From Erpobdella octoculata (Eukaryota; Annelida; Clitellata; Hirudinida; Erpobdellidae): a DNA stretch of 64,000 nucleotides. The DNA lies in contig OZ022239.1 in the NCBI GenBank assembly GCA_963978895.1, positions 12,203,274 to 12,267,273 on the forward strand, read 5' to 3'. The notes under the pieces are model-generated. The model was not told the DNA's origin, made no database searches, and saw only the letters and a program-made list of their open reading frames with translations. The position numbers and the translations under genes are program-made. This document shows positions 57,501 through 64,000 of this stretch, one piece after another. Position 1 is the first letter of the stretch; every line of letters starts with the position of its first letter.

Positions 57501-59745
57501 ACATGTAATTAGCAAGTTGATTGGCACATATCTACCAGCACCAGATTAGTTGCCACCATTCTAGCTTACAGCTGCACAACACAGCATATGCACGTTATAT
57601 TTGATTGCTGTTTTCTTCCTTACATGCTATGCATGTTTTCTGTTTCCACCTTGAAGAACGATCTTCAATTCCAGCCGATAATACTGTTCTTGTCTGGCAT
57701 TGTTGTTCCTATCTCCATGGTGAGATCGACAACAAACAATTTTATGAATGGAAAGTAAAAAAAGAATTTTTGGCCAATAAAAACTTTTATAATTTTTTAG
57801 AGAAAATAAAATAGACAAATTTCTTCTATGTTAATAATGATTAAATTGCCATGAATTTTTTATGACGACATTCTACATCAGATCAATTACAGGGTAGGAT
57901 CAATCCCCAAACGCAAACACACAAAGCAGATAAAAAAAACATGCAGGCAAAAGCTAATAAGGAACTTATTTACAACTCGAAAGTGCTCCATTAATTCTTA
58001 GATGCAGAAATATTTATGGACGGCACAGAAAACAAAGAATTAATTTTCTTAGCACTGGCAGACCAGCAAATGAAAGAACTGCCATGCGACATAAAACACA
58101 GAACAGAGAATTCCGATCTAACAAACTTTCCACAAGCACGCTAACAGTTGCCCATAAAACACCTGAAGCAAAACAATTGCACATTTTGTCATAGGAAATT
58201 ACATCACAGATCATAATTTGATAAACATTTACATCTAATCACAGAACATGTATGCATCTTTTTCATTCATAATTCCATGTAAGCTGCTTATTTTTGATAG
58301 AACATGTACTCCAACTGCATTTCTCTTAAGCTGGGTGAAATGAATGCTATAACATTTGACATATTAATTCTACGAAAAACAATGTATGCTATTTTTAACG
58401 CAAATTATAAAAACTCGAAGGTTTGAAATGTCATCATTATAATAAGCACTCAGACTGTCAAACTACAAACATTATTATTATTCACAACTGTCTGGGATTG
58501 CTGTTGACAAATAGAACAAAATGTTCTTTCATTTCTCATAAAAAAAACTCATTCCTTATCAAAAGAGAAATATTTTTCATGTTTGCAGTATTTATTTCTT
58601 CAGATAAATTACACAGACTTCCCTACAGATTTGTAAATAGCACCATAAAGAACCACTATATTTCTTCACCAGGTATAAAAACCCAAAACTGAAGCTAAAA
58701 CTGCTACACACACACTCAAACTACACATAAGAAAAAGATGAATCAATAAAAAATTGTGGTGCACAATAATCACTACTGGCACCTGCTTGGATCCACCTGA
58801 AGACTGACACCTGTATTATGCTGGGCTGAATCTAAACAATGCCAACCCATGGCTCAATCTTTCTTCAGCACTATTATGCAGCATAATTCAGCTTGGTTAT
58901 TTGCTTTCACCCATCAGTGTTAAAAAGTTTTGTTATAAAATAATTCATGATTGTCTTTTGAAATATTAAAAACAGTTTTCTTCACAATGTAAGAGTAAAA
59001 ATTAAAATTATTTAATACTTTGTTGCTAAAATATTTATTTTTTTACTATTAGAACTTCTTACAGATACAAAAATAGTTTCATCACAGTTATAACATTGAC
59101 AATGACTAAGCTTTCATAAAAGACATATATAATTGGGTCAGAGAGGTTGCATTGAAAAAAAATAATTTTTAAAAAAAGCACTATCAGTGACCCCGGTTAG
59201 GGGTAGGGTTAGGGTTAGGGCTATGGTTAGGGTTAGGGCCGGAGTCACTGATTGTGCGTTTAAAAAAAATATTTTTTGTCAATACAACCTCTCTGATGGA
59301 ATTACCTATAATTGTTACATAATAAAAATATTACAATGATTGATTAGGATCATTAGGATTATTAAGCCAGTTTTAAATATTAAAAATAACACATTCATCT
59401 GACTTTTTGACAGTAAGCCAGAATGGCTGGAGGATCTTTAAGACATCCCGTGGTTTCATCCCTCACCCACCCCGACAAGGTCAAGTGCATGGCAGGCCGG
59501 TCACAGAGAAATGCCACCATGGGCTCGTACCCATCTTCTGCTGCCTGGAAAATCATTACGTCGTTTTAAGATAAAAATATTGTATTTGTAACCATTTTAA
59601 AATAAACTCTATACCTTTAATCACAAACATAACCACACTCAAAATAATTAAATAAAAAGATATATATTGAAGCCAAAGCTAAAACACTAACATTGGAAAA
59701 GGAAGCGGCAACAACGAGAAGCAGAATCCAAATGCTGGCGGTCAT
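41730..59745 (-). CDS. APP: Amyloid precursor protein family member (APP/APPL)
   Basis: Single-pass type I membrane protein. Twelve exons on -, all phases consistent: 59692-59745, 59404-59544, 46953-47079, 46557-46817, 46045-46292, 44980-45066, 44511-44669, 43799-44027, 42968-43690, 42624-42892, 42288-42506, 41730-41786. Total 2574 nt, 857 residues, against 770 for the longest common human APP. Layout: signal peptide (MTASIWILLLVVAASFS), E1 (growth-factor-like plus copper-binding fold), short Ser/Lys linker, E2, Thr-rich stretch and long acidic region, juxtamembrane linker, membrane segment about residues 782-805, and a cytoplasmic tail ending NGYENPTYKYFEMNAQN with the NPxY sorting motif. 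No Kunitz domain and no recognisable A-beta sequence. Intron 2 is 12.3 kb. It is transcribed away from NOTO. Confidence 0.97.
42624..43690 (-). CDS. APP: APP Thr-rich and acidic juxtamembrane exons
   Basis: Exons 42968-43690 and 42624-42892. The 723-nt exon opens LGALYSMDNIVYNRKDAKF, then a run of 12 Thr (probable O-glycosylation), then a long Asp/Glu/Ser segment with a block of about 12 consecutive Asp and several EEEEE or DDED blocks, scattered with SSS. The next exon (TTFNTAPSEMRTTSGS ... NHHHGNPVHFNQDQLHAKQ) leads to the membrane segment, where secretases would cut. The phase-1 junction at 42968/42892 gives DEDT-LTT. Acidic repeats are coded by GAT/GAA runs, so length may vary between individuals. 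Confidence 0.92.
43799..46292 (-). CDS. APP: APP linker and E2 domain exons
   Basis: Exons 46045-46292, 44980-45066, 44511-44669 and 43799-44027. The linker is short and rich in Ser and Lys (KPTKQSVSPTKKLRNEKA), unlike the acidic linker of vertebrate APP. E2 begins near GPLHDYLKGE and continues MMKDWSMARQRVQEL, RFQKTYEAEELEAEMEKKQL, ELHEQRIQALLNEKKAIALD, RYINTIEDEEPE, LSDIHEALERYLKIL and IDSQVKKALEMLGQVPKFE. These match the helical E2 of APP proteins (heparin binding, antiparallel dimer) segment by segment. The donor at 44980 (GAA/GTTACA) is weak and was chosen on phase. Confidence 0.93.
44105..44275. repeat. Degenerate tandem repeat in an APP intron
   Basis: Imperfect units of about 18-20 bp around TGGTTAACA or GTGCCxxAGTGGTTAA, about eight copies. 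No coding value. Confidence 0.7.
45235..46044. other. APP intron, no clear feature
   Basis: AT-rich intron DNA. AGTAGAGATGCACCAATATT at 45232 resembles the end of a DNA-transposon MITE, but I could not find its partner. Confidence 0.35.
46557..59745 (-). CDS. APP: APP signal peptide and E1 exons
   Basis: Exons 59692-59745 (signal peptide), 59404-59544, 46953-47079, 46557-46817. Growth-factor-like part: PMVAFLCDRPAMHLTL, TTGCLKDPPAILAYCQK, IDKWCSFGQKECRHK, VTPYRCLAG match human AMFCGRLNMHMNV, TKTCIDTKEGILQYCQE, IQNWCKRGRKQCK, VIPYRCLVG in order. Copper-binding part: FQSDALLVPEGC, CTTLAEW, then LQPCGVDRYQGVEFVCCP. Disulfide cysteines are kept. The residues that bind copper in vertebrate APP (two His, Tyr, Met) correspond to Leu, Ser, Phe and Val here. 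Confidence 0.95.
47400..47640 (-). repeat. tRNA-derived SINE (3' part with B-box-like motif) founding the minisatellite
   Basis: On - after the A-box unit (TAGCTCAGTTGGTAAGAGTG) the sequence continues GTATCTGATGACAGAGAGAG then CCAGCCAGGTTGGATTCC. GGTTGGATTCC resembles a pol III B box (GGTTCGAATCC), about the right distance from the A box. The rest (to about 47400) is SINE-like body. The adjacent minisatellite is built from the A-box half of this unit. Confidence 0.6.
47597..48642 (-). repeat. 43-bp minisatellite, about 24 copies, each with a tRNA-type A box
   Basis: The + unit is CACTCTTACCAACTGAGCTA, CACACAGCTTTTCATTAATC, ATG, 43 bp, with only C/T changes (CACTC versus CATTC) that themselves occur in blocks of four units. 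On - each unit reads TAGCTCAGTTGGTAAGAGTG, the D-arm/A-box of a tRNA. It lies in the 12.3-kb APP intron 2. Confidence 0.95.
48643..49224. other. APP intron 2, no clear feature
   Basis: AT-rich DNA after the minisatellite. I see no exon, element end or repeat here. Confidence 0.4.
49225..49545 (-). repeat. Dispersed TTAACTTTCACTTGTCCGG family, copy 2
   Basis: It ends on + with CATCCGGACAAGTGAAAGTT and has CATAGCGACATCGTATTGCA and AATATTACCCGGTCAATTGT inside, the reverse complement of the 10936 copy's order. It lies in APP intron 2. Confidence 0.8.
50440..50545 (+). repeat. (GA)n/(GAGA)-rich microsatellite
   Basis: AGAGAGGGAGAGAGAAAGAG runs. The Arg/Glu-rich open frame 50437-50685 is an artefact of this tract. 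Confidence 0.85.
50930..51255 (-). repeat. Dispersed TTAACTTTCACTTGTCCGG family, copy 3 (both ends visible)
   Basis: It begins GTGAAAGTTAATTTAAAA and ends GACATCCAGATAAGTGAAAG then TTAAT, with CATAGCGATATCGATATCAT and AATATTACCCCAGGGAATAG inside. It is in the same orientation as the 49225 copy, 1.4 kb away. Confidence 0.8.
51260..52238. other. APP intron 2, no clear feature
   Basis: AT-rich DNA; short open frames at 51555-51764 and 51596-51799 show no domain. Confidence 0.4.
52239..53001. mobile_element. Probable DNA-transposon derivative rich in AAATCA/TGATTT
   Basis: It starts CAGTGTTGGGTAAAACTT and ends TACCCAGCCCTTAG, loosely inverted (GTTGGGTA / TACCCAGC). The interior ends are filled with interspersed AAATCAT and ATGATTT, giving strong self-complementarity. 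No target duplication could be confirmed. Confidence 0.5.
53180..53450 (-). repeat. Dispersed ACTAGCGGGG family, reverse copy
   Basis: On + it ends AAGCCGGGTACCCCGCTAGTT, preceded by AAACCTCTAAAACCCAGGGC and core units such as GCGACCGGCAACGGGAG. The other side has GAAATTTTCACACAACCCTG, the start of the family tail. It lies in APP intron 2. Confidence 0.85.
53795..53985 (+). repeat. Dispersed TTAACTTTCACTTGTCCGG family, copy 4
   Basis: TTAACTTTTACTTGTCCGGA, TTTACTATTTGACGGGATAA, TTTTTATGTTACGATTTCGC, AAAGCATCTTTTTAA align with the 10936 copy in order. Confidence 0.8.
54050..55080 (+). pseudogene. Heavily decayed CR1-like LINE reverse transcriptase
   Basis: Scattered + readings in LINE order: VTKRVIKKCNDRVGTKLFEN, FINDLDTDMLSKITK (then a stop where FADD is expected), TFNMEKCLVIQVGNRNQEL, SRQCAEVTKQANMILEIIK, VSPHLEYRVHAWSAM. 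Many stops and shifts. It lies in APP intron 2, antisense to APP. Confidence 0.8.
55085..55425. repeat. Hairpin MITE, relative of 12345-12752
   Basis: Left arm CAAACAACACTTATATATAA and TTTGCTTCGTTCAGAAGATA; right arm CCGAACGAAGCAAAAATGTT and TATATATAAGCACTGTTTAA. The arms are imperfect reverse complements around 55255. The central GCGCCCAACGC echoes GCGTTGGGCG in the 12.5-kb hairpin. Confidence 0.8.
55885..56135 (-). repeat. Dispersed repeat, uninterrupted inverted copy of 35940-36520
   Basis: AAAAATTGATGGTTCGTTTC, TTGATTTTATTCTATAATAT, CGATCTGAAAATTTAATAGA, AACCTATCAAATTTCAACTC and AACAGGAAGTTGGTTTTTTG match the other copy in reverse complement. Confidence 0.85.
56140..59125. other. APP intron 2, long stretch without supported features
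   Basis: AT-rich DNA. Open frames at 57132-57356, 57605-57814 and 58423-58692 lack recognisable domains and splice context. I see no exon here that would extend the APP model. Confidence 0.4.
59125..59315. repeat. Inverted-repeat element with TTAGGG (telomere-type) core
   Basis: Arms GGTCAGAGAGGTTGCATTGA and TCAATACAACCTCTCTGAT, continuing AGCACTATCAGTGAC / GTCACTGATTGTGCG, flank 59196-59250, where GGTTAGGG or GTTAGG is repeated about seven times. TTAGGG is the usual animal telomere repeat. It is 90 bp inside APP intron 2 from exon 2. Confidence 0.88.
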
Positions 59746-61190
59746 CTTTAGAAGACCAATTATCGTAACACTTTATTCACTTTAATTGAAATTTTAGATT
59801 CGACGTCTATAAAGAAAACGACCGATTAGATCGGAATGAGCCTCGACGACCAGGAAACATGAATAATATTGATCGCCTTCACCATTAACATAATTTAAAT
59901 AAAAGGCTGCTCGCTAAAATAAGCACCTGACGTAATCAAGTAAAAAATAATTTAAATTAATCTAGCTGCGAAAAAATATCAATACAAATTTAGAATATTT
60001 AGAAAATATTTTCAACAAAACATAAATAATTTTTGAAATAAGGAAATTTATTTTCCTTTCGCTAGAGTTATTTCGTATCATGCTGTTCTCTCGCTATTTC
60101 CGAGCCCCATTGCAAAAAGCTGTTAAAATAAGATTTTTGCGTTTTAGTTAATCTTGTCACAGAATGCCAGCCAATTTACAAAAATAATTCTAAAATCTGA
60201 AAAAATGAGATGAGAGAATTTTTAAGGAAATGGTTGAATTCGTAAACCCATATATATGTGAACCTTTTCAAAAAATTCAAAGAGAAGAAATTTAAAGAAA
60301 AAATTTTTAAGAAGACTAAATCACGTGAGTGTTAATGAAAAAAAAATAGCGGAAAAGTGGCATTACATATTAAACAAATAATTTGTCAATAACTTTTTAT
60401 ATCAAAACGTGTAGCTTTGGGGTTTCCCTAGCGAAAAGCGTTGAGAAGAGCCTAACGAGAAGCGCCAGGGAAACTCGCAGAAAAAACGCTGAGAAACCCG
60501 TAAGAAATGCGCTGTCGAAATCCATCAGTGAAACGTTGGGAAAATCCACATGGGTTTAAAACTCGTAGTTCTATGAAACGTTGGGAATCGCGCGGATACT
60601 AATGTAAATATTAATGAATATAACGATAACTTCCATGTCTTTGTGATCACGATGTGATTCCATTATATTCTCGTGTTTTCGGGGGCAATAAATGCAAATT
60701 AACACAACAACGTAATTTGTTAAAAAATCCGTTCAATTAAAAAAAAACATAAAATGCCCCGCCCTGAATACGAGAGCTCTTTAATGAAGACAATCGATTG
60801 GCTTGGAGACCGTTAATAATGCAACGATGAAGATTAATGGCGTGTTTCTTACAAGACTCATCTGCCCGGGACGATATCGAGAATTTCTGAGCTGTGATAA
60901 GACATTGCTGTTAAAAAACCTGGAATAATCTGATTACCCACTCTGAAAAAAATGCAGAGCGGAAGAATCGGGAGTCGAAATTATGATACTCTGATATAAT
61001 AAAAGCTTATTAATATTTAAAAATGGTTTGTTACTTCTTTTTTCTACCAAAAATCTATTTTATGTTTAATATATCAGGTGCCACGAATTATCCATTTCGT
61101 AGTTTAAATTTTATTGTGACACATAAGTCCACAGAATTCATGTGTGACACAAATCGTAGTTATATCGTTAGTATCCAGCAAGAGACGGCA
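59746..61190. other. APP-NOTO intergenic region, APP-proximal part
   Basis: Should contain the APP promoter and 5' UTR. No TATA box was identifiable with confidence. A degenerate patch around 60420-60600 has GAAACGTTGGGAA, GAGAAACCCG, GCGTTGAGAAG-like repeats of about 20 bp. Confidence 0.45.
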
Positions 61191-61390
61191 AGAGTACTGC
61201 ACGGGCCAATTTTTTGGGGCCCCGGACCGTCGGCAACTCGGCCCGGCCCGTTTCATGGGCCAAATTTTCAGGCCCAGTCTGGACTCCCTTTTACAGGCCT
61301 AAAATCTCTTTACTTAGCACAAAATATCTCGACCCAGCTTGTTTGAAAGTCATAAAATCAAGGCCCGGTCCGTGCACTACTCTAATCCAT
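61190..61390. mobile_element. Small MITE with GAGTA(C/G)TGCACGG ends
   Basis: Left GAGTACTGCACGGGCCAATT; right, on -, GAGTAGTGCACGGACCGGGC. The interior has several GGGCC/GGCCC blocks. About 200 bp, no coding function; the open frames here come from the element. Confidence 0.75.
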
Positions 61391-61493
61391 ACAATGGATA
61401 TTTTTAAGCAGCGAGGCCACATCTCAAATTATTAAAAAATCCACTTGGTAGTGGAAAATATAGATTATAAAAAGAAGGTGGAAATGTATAACC

Positions 61494-61752
61494 GACCATA
61501 CAATGTGACCATACCGTGCGGCCACACCATGTGTCGCCATGTGACAATACCGTGTGACCATACCATGTGATCATACCATGTGATCATACCGTGTGACCAC
61601 ATCGTGGGACCATACCACGTGACTATACATGTGACCATACCATGTGACCATACATGTGACCATACGTGTGACCATACGTGTGACCATACATGTGACTATA
61701 CCATGTGATCATACCATGTGGCCATACCTTGTGACCATACCATGTGACTGTT
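61494..61752 (+). repeat. Degenerate minisatellite of ACCATACCATGTG units
   Basis: About 20 units of 11-14 bp, TGTGACCATACCATGTGA or ATACATGTGACC, with expansion and contraction. It lies between APP and NOTO. Confidence 0.88.
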
Positions 61753-62261
61753 TTTTCTTCAGAAGGCTTAAGTGGAAACAATTAGTTTCTACGATGTAAT
61801 TATATTTTTAAACAGTCGCAAATATGTAAAAAAAAATTAAATATGCACAAAAAACTGATCTCAAATATATTTATTTTTCATTAGCGAGCATGAACGCGTT
61901 GCGATAACAGCTAAACAACAACACGAATGACTTTCAATGGGAAAAAGTTGTCAAAGAATTAAATAAACATTGGTCAATTCGTTGTGATGGCAATCGCTCC
62001 GTTGGGATGTCATGTCAAATCAGCATCTCGCAAGGATAGGTCAATTCAAGAATTCTATTTTTCTGTTTCTTTCTTTATTAATTTTAGAGTTATTTCCTTT
62101 GCGAAACGGTGAAAGAATTCAATAAAATGCGAACAATAATTTATCAGCTTTGTTAGTTAAAATGAAAAGTAGTTAAAACTAAATAGATAAGATAACTATA
62201 TTTGAATACAGTAGAGGTCAGTTGAACAGCTACTTCAACCATTAAGATAATCTCACAATCT

Positions 62262-62283
62262 CACGTGATCGGTCAGCGATTGG
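62262..62283 (+). promoter_or_regulatory. Candidate NOTO promoter elements: E-box and inverted CCAAT
   Basis: CACGTG at 62262-62267 and ATTGG (CCAAT on -) at 62279-62283 lie 12 bp apart in a locally less AT-rich stretch about 345 bp before the start codon. Motif match only. Confidence 0.3.
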
Positions 62284-62623
62284 CTCAATAGGCGGAGTTG
62301 TATTTTGAAAAATTGTGCGCTTCGAGAAGAAGATTTAAGCGAAAATGACGGTGAGGTGTCGTTGAAGAAGTTGTGTGTTGTGTACACGTTCAATGATGAG
62401 ATCGGGTCAACACAATGATGTTGTGCCATGCAATAATTTTTAGGTAGGCCTAATGGTGGTATCCCTTGCTGGGTGGAATTTAATTGATTGATTATGATAC
62501 AAAGTTCTACTTAACACGTTGAAGTTTTAAGAATTGTTGGTTTCATCATGTAGTTATAAAAAATAAATAAATCAGCTCTAAAAATAATTCACTTTTTAAT
62601 ATTTTTTTTCACTGCGAAACAAA

Positions 62624-63429
62624 ATGAGCGAACGTTTCCGATCGTCTGAATTTGATGATTTTTATACCAACCAAATTTACTCTGGTTACTCGAGCAGTTT
62701 TCAATCATCTTCCTCGTCTGGTAGTTCTTTCCGGCCCAACGAATTAGAATTTTTATGTTCAAGTGAGCAGAAAAATCATCGAGCAACTCACCACCACCAG
62801 ATGAAGTACCAACAAGACAAACAGATGTTCACTATTGAGGCTCTTCTAGATGACCGTTGGAAGTTTTCTGACTTTCCATGCGGACAGGAATTTCTAGTGA
62901 GTTTACCCCACAATTCACAGACTATCAATCAGTCCTGGAAATGCAAGACGAGTTTTGACTTGGGAAGAAGAGAAGCTTCTCAATCCGATTTCAACCAGCC
63001 TCTATCTTCCAACAGCGAATCTTCAAACATTTTTCGACCTTTCGGCGACGCCCGGTTTTCGGCAAGTGAAGACTTAAAGTGCGGCAAGTTTTTTTCCAGA
63101 GTGGAAAACATAGAAATTACTAGAAAACCGCCATCTTTTAAGAGAGTTGAGAAACGTTCAGATCATAACCACCACACGATAGATTGGAATAGCGACAACA
63201 ACGACGAACGACATAGCGAGAATATACTCAGTTGCTATGACGACTCTCCTTCTGTGAGTTCTAATAAAAATAATATGAATAAAAATAATTTCAAACCGAC
63301 GACCAACAACTACAAGCAACATAATAACAACAATAGCAATAAGCGAATCCGAACCATATTCACCACGGAACAGCTGCAAAGTCTTGAGAGGCAGTTCGAA
63401 AAACAGCAGTACATGGTTGGAACTGAGAG
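62624..63429 (+). CDS. NOTO: NOTO (Not/floating head-type) homeobox gene, first exon, partial
   Basis: Homeodomain transcription factor of the Not class, linked to notochord or axial patterning in vertebrates. The start ATG (62624) opens MSERFRSSEFDDFY. FTIEALLDD near residue 67 resembles an eh1 Groucho-binding motif. A long Ser/Asn/His-rich region follows. The homeodomain begins at KRIRTIFTTEQLQSLERQF then EKQQYMVGTER; the KQQYMVGTER stretch is typical of Not proteins. The exon ends phase 2 in the codon for homeodomain residue 31 (GAGAG/GTATGT), so helices 2 and 3 lie past the window. Reading through the intron gives a false ending at 63499. Asn-rich repeats are coded by AAT/AAC runs. Confidence 0.92.
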
Positions 63430-64000
63430 GTATGTTTACTGGATTAAAATTTATTATTCCAAAATATTAACTACATCTTTTAGCAGTTGCTATGAATAGG
63501 TAGATAGTAGTGCAAACTGCAAAGCACTCTGTTCTAAGGCTATGGTGCCTTAGGGCTGCTTTTGTGTGTAACTCGATGTCAGCCTAAAATATAGAAAGTC
63601 GGGTAAAACATGCTCGACGCTCGACCTATATCCTACAATATACATGAATCAGTTTATCATTTTTGAAATAACATAACTGAATAACTGAAAAAAGAAGAAC
63701 TTATTTTATTTATTTAACTTTAATTAACATAAATAAGTTTGCAAAAATTGTATTAAAAAACGTTAGCTCTCTCCAAGAGCGTCATTTCAGCAATTTCTTG
63801 GGTGGGGGGTGCAAACTTTTTTTTTTAATTTCTGTAGTCGGAGGTGCGTTTAATTTTCAATAAAAAATTTCTATAACTTCTTCTTTCTTTTCTATACAAA
63901 ATTTTTTCCAAAATTTTGGGGGGGGGGGGGGGGGGGTGGGCCAACTGCTTTCCTCCCCAAATGACGCACCAGGCTCTCGTGATTTTTTCTGTACCACTAA
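63430..64000 (+). other. NOTO intron 1 (incomplete) with a MITE and a G-run
   Basis: Starts at the donor GTATGT. From 63775 to about 63985, AGAGCGTCATTTCAGCAATT and TGACGCACCAGGCTCTCG form loose inverted ends (GAGC/GCTC, GCGTCATTT/AAATGACGC), so this is a probable MITE. It contains a G-run of about 20 near 63918. No second exon is visible. Confidence 0.6.

Noticed and set aside
41730..59745. Kunitz inhibitor domain or A-beta peptide in APP
   Set aside because: No Kunitz cysteine pattern between E1 and E2, and the sequence before the membrane does not resemble A-beta.
60420..60600. Regular repeat or regulatory array around GAAACGTTGGGAA
   Set aside because: Units are too irregular to define; left as a degenerate patch in the intergenic description.
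63158..63379. 73-codon antisense frame inside NOTO
   Set aside because: Shadow of the Asn/His-rich coding exon; no domain.

Overview
This is an AT-rich, intron-dense, repeat-rich stretch of an invertebrate animal nuclear genome. Spliceosomal GT-AG introns, a TTAGGG-type interstitial telomeric tract, a Not-class homeobox and an amyloid-precursor-like gene place it in Metazoa. I cannot fix the phylum from sequence alone; an AT-rich cnidarian or another AT-rich invertebrate would fit. There are no bacterial-type genes, operons or CRISPR arrays.

Four host genes can be assembled exon by exon with matching intron phases. (1) An EHMT (G9a/GLP) histone H3K9 methyltransferase lies on + from before or near 1376 to a stop at 22322, with 29 exons seen: N-terminal region, Cys-rich domain, ankyrin repeats, pre-SET, SET, post-SET. 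(2) GSTZ1 (maleylacetoacetate isomerase) lies on -, 25045 to 23122, converging tail to tail with EHMT; the two poly(A) signals are about 120 bp apart. (3) An APP-family amyloid precursor protein lies on -, 59745 to 41730, with 12 exons, 857 codons and a 12.3-kb second intron. (4) A NOTO/Not homeobox gene lies on +, from 62624; its first exon ends inside the homeodomain at 63429 and the rest is beyond the window. APP and NOTO are divergent, sharing about 2.9 kb of intergenic DNA.

The rest is mobile and repetitive DNA. It includes two hAT elements with perfect 8-bp target duplications (4188-5343 and 28234-29780). A dead CR1/Jockey-type LINE fills 31.6-35.5 kb and a Ty3/gypsy element with one LTR fills 36.5-40.5 kb. 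There are several other LINE fragments, tRNA-derived SINE pieces, a dispersed family beginning ACTAGCGGGG, hairpin MITEs, and minisatellites with periods of 33, 37, 43 and 53 bp. A YqaJ-type nuclease relic and a split THAP-domain relic lie at 28.1-31.1 kb.

The most interesting signals are: tandem duplications that repeatedly copy or abut 3' splice sites of EHMT (exons at 9881, 15468 and 20959, plus a hairpin next to 12763); two ARKS histone-mimic motifs in the EHMT N-terminus; an APP whose acidic segment lies between E2 and the membrane instead of between E1 and E2 and whose copper-site residues are replaced; a hAT element with subterminal GAGTAC arrays; and a 43-bp minisatellite that amplifies the pol III A box of a tRNA-type SINE.
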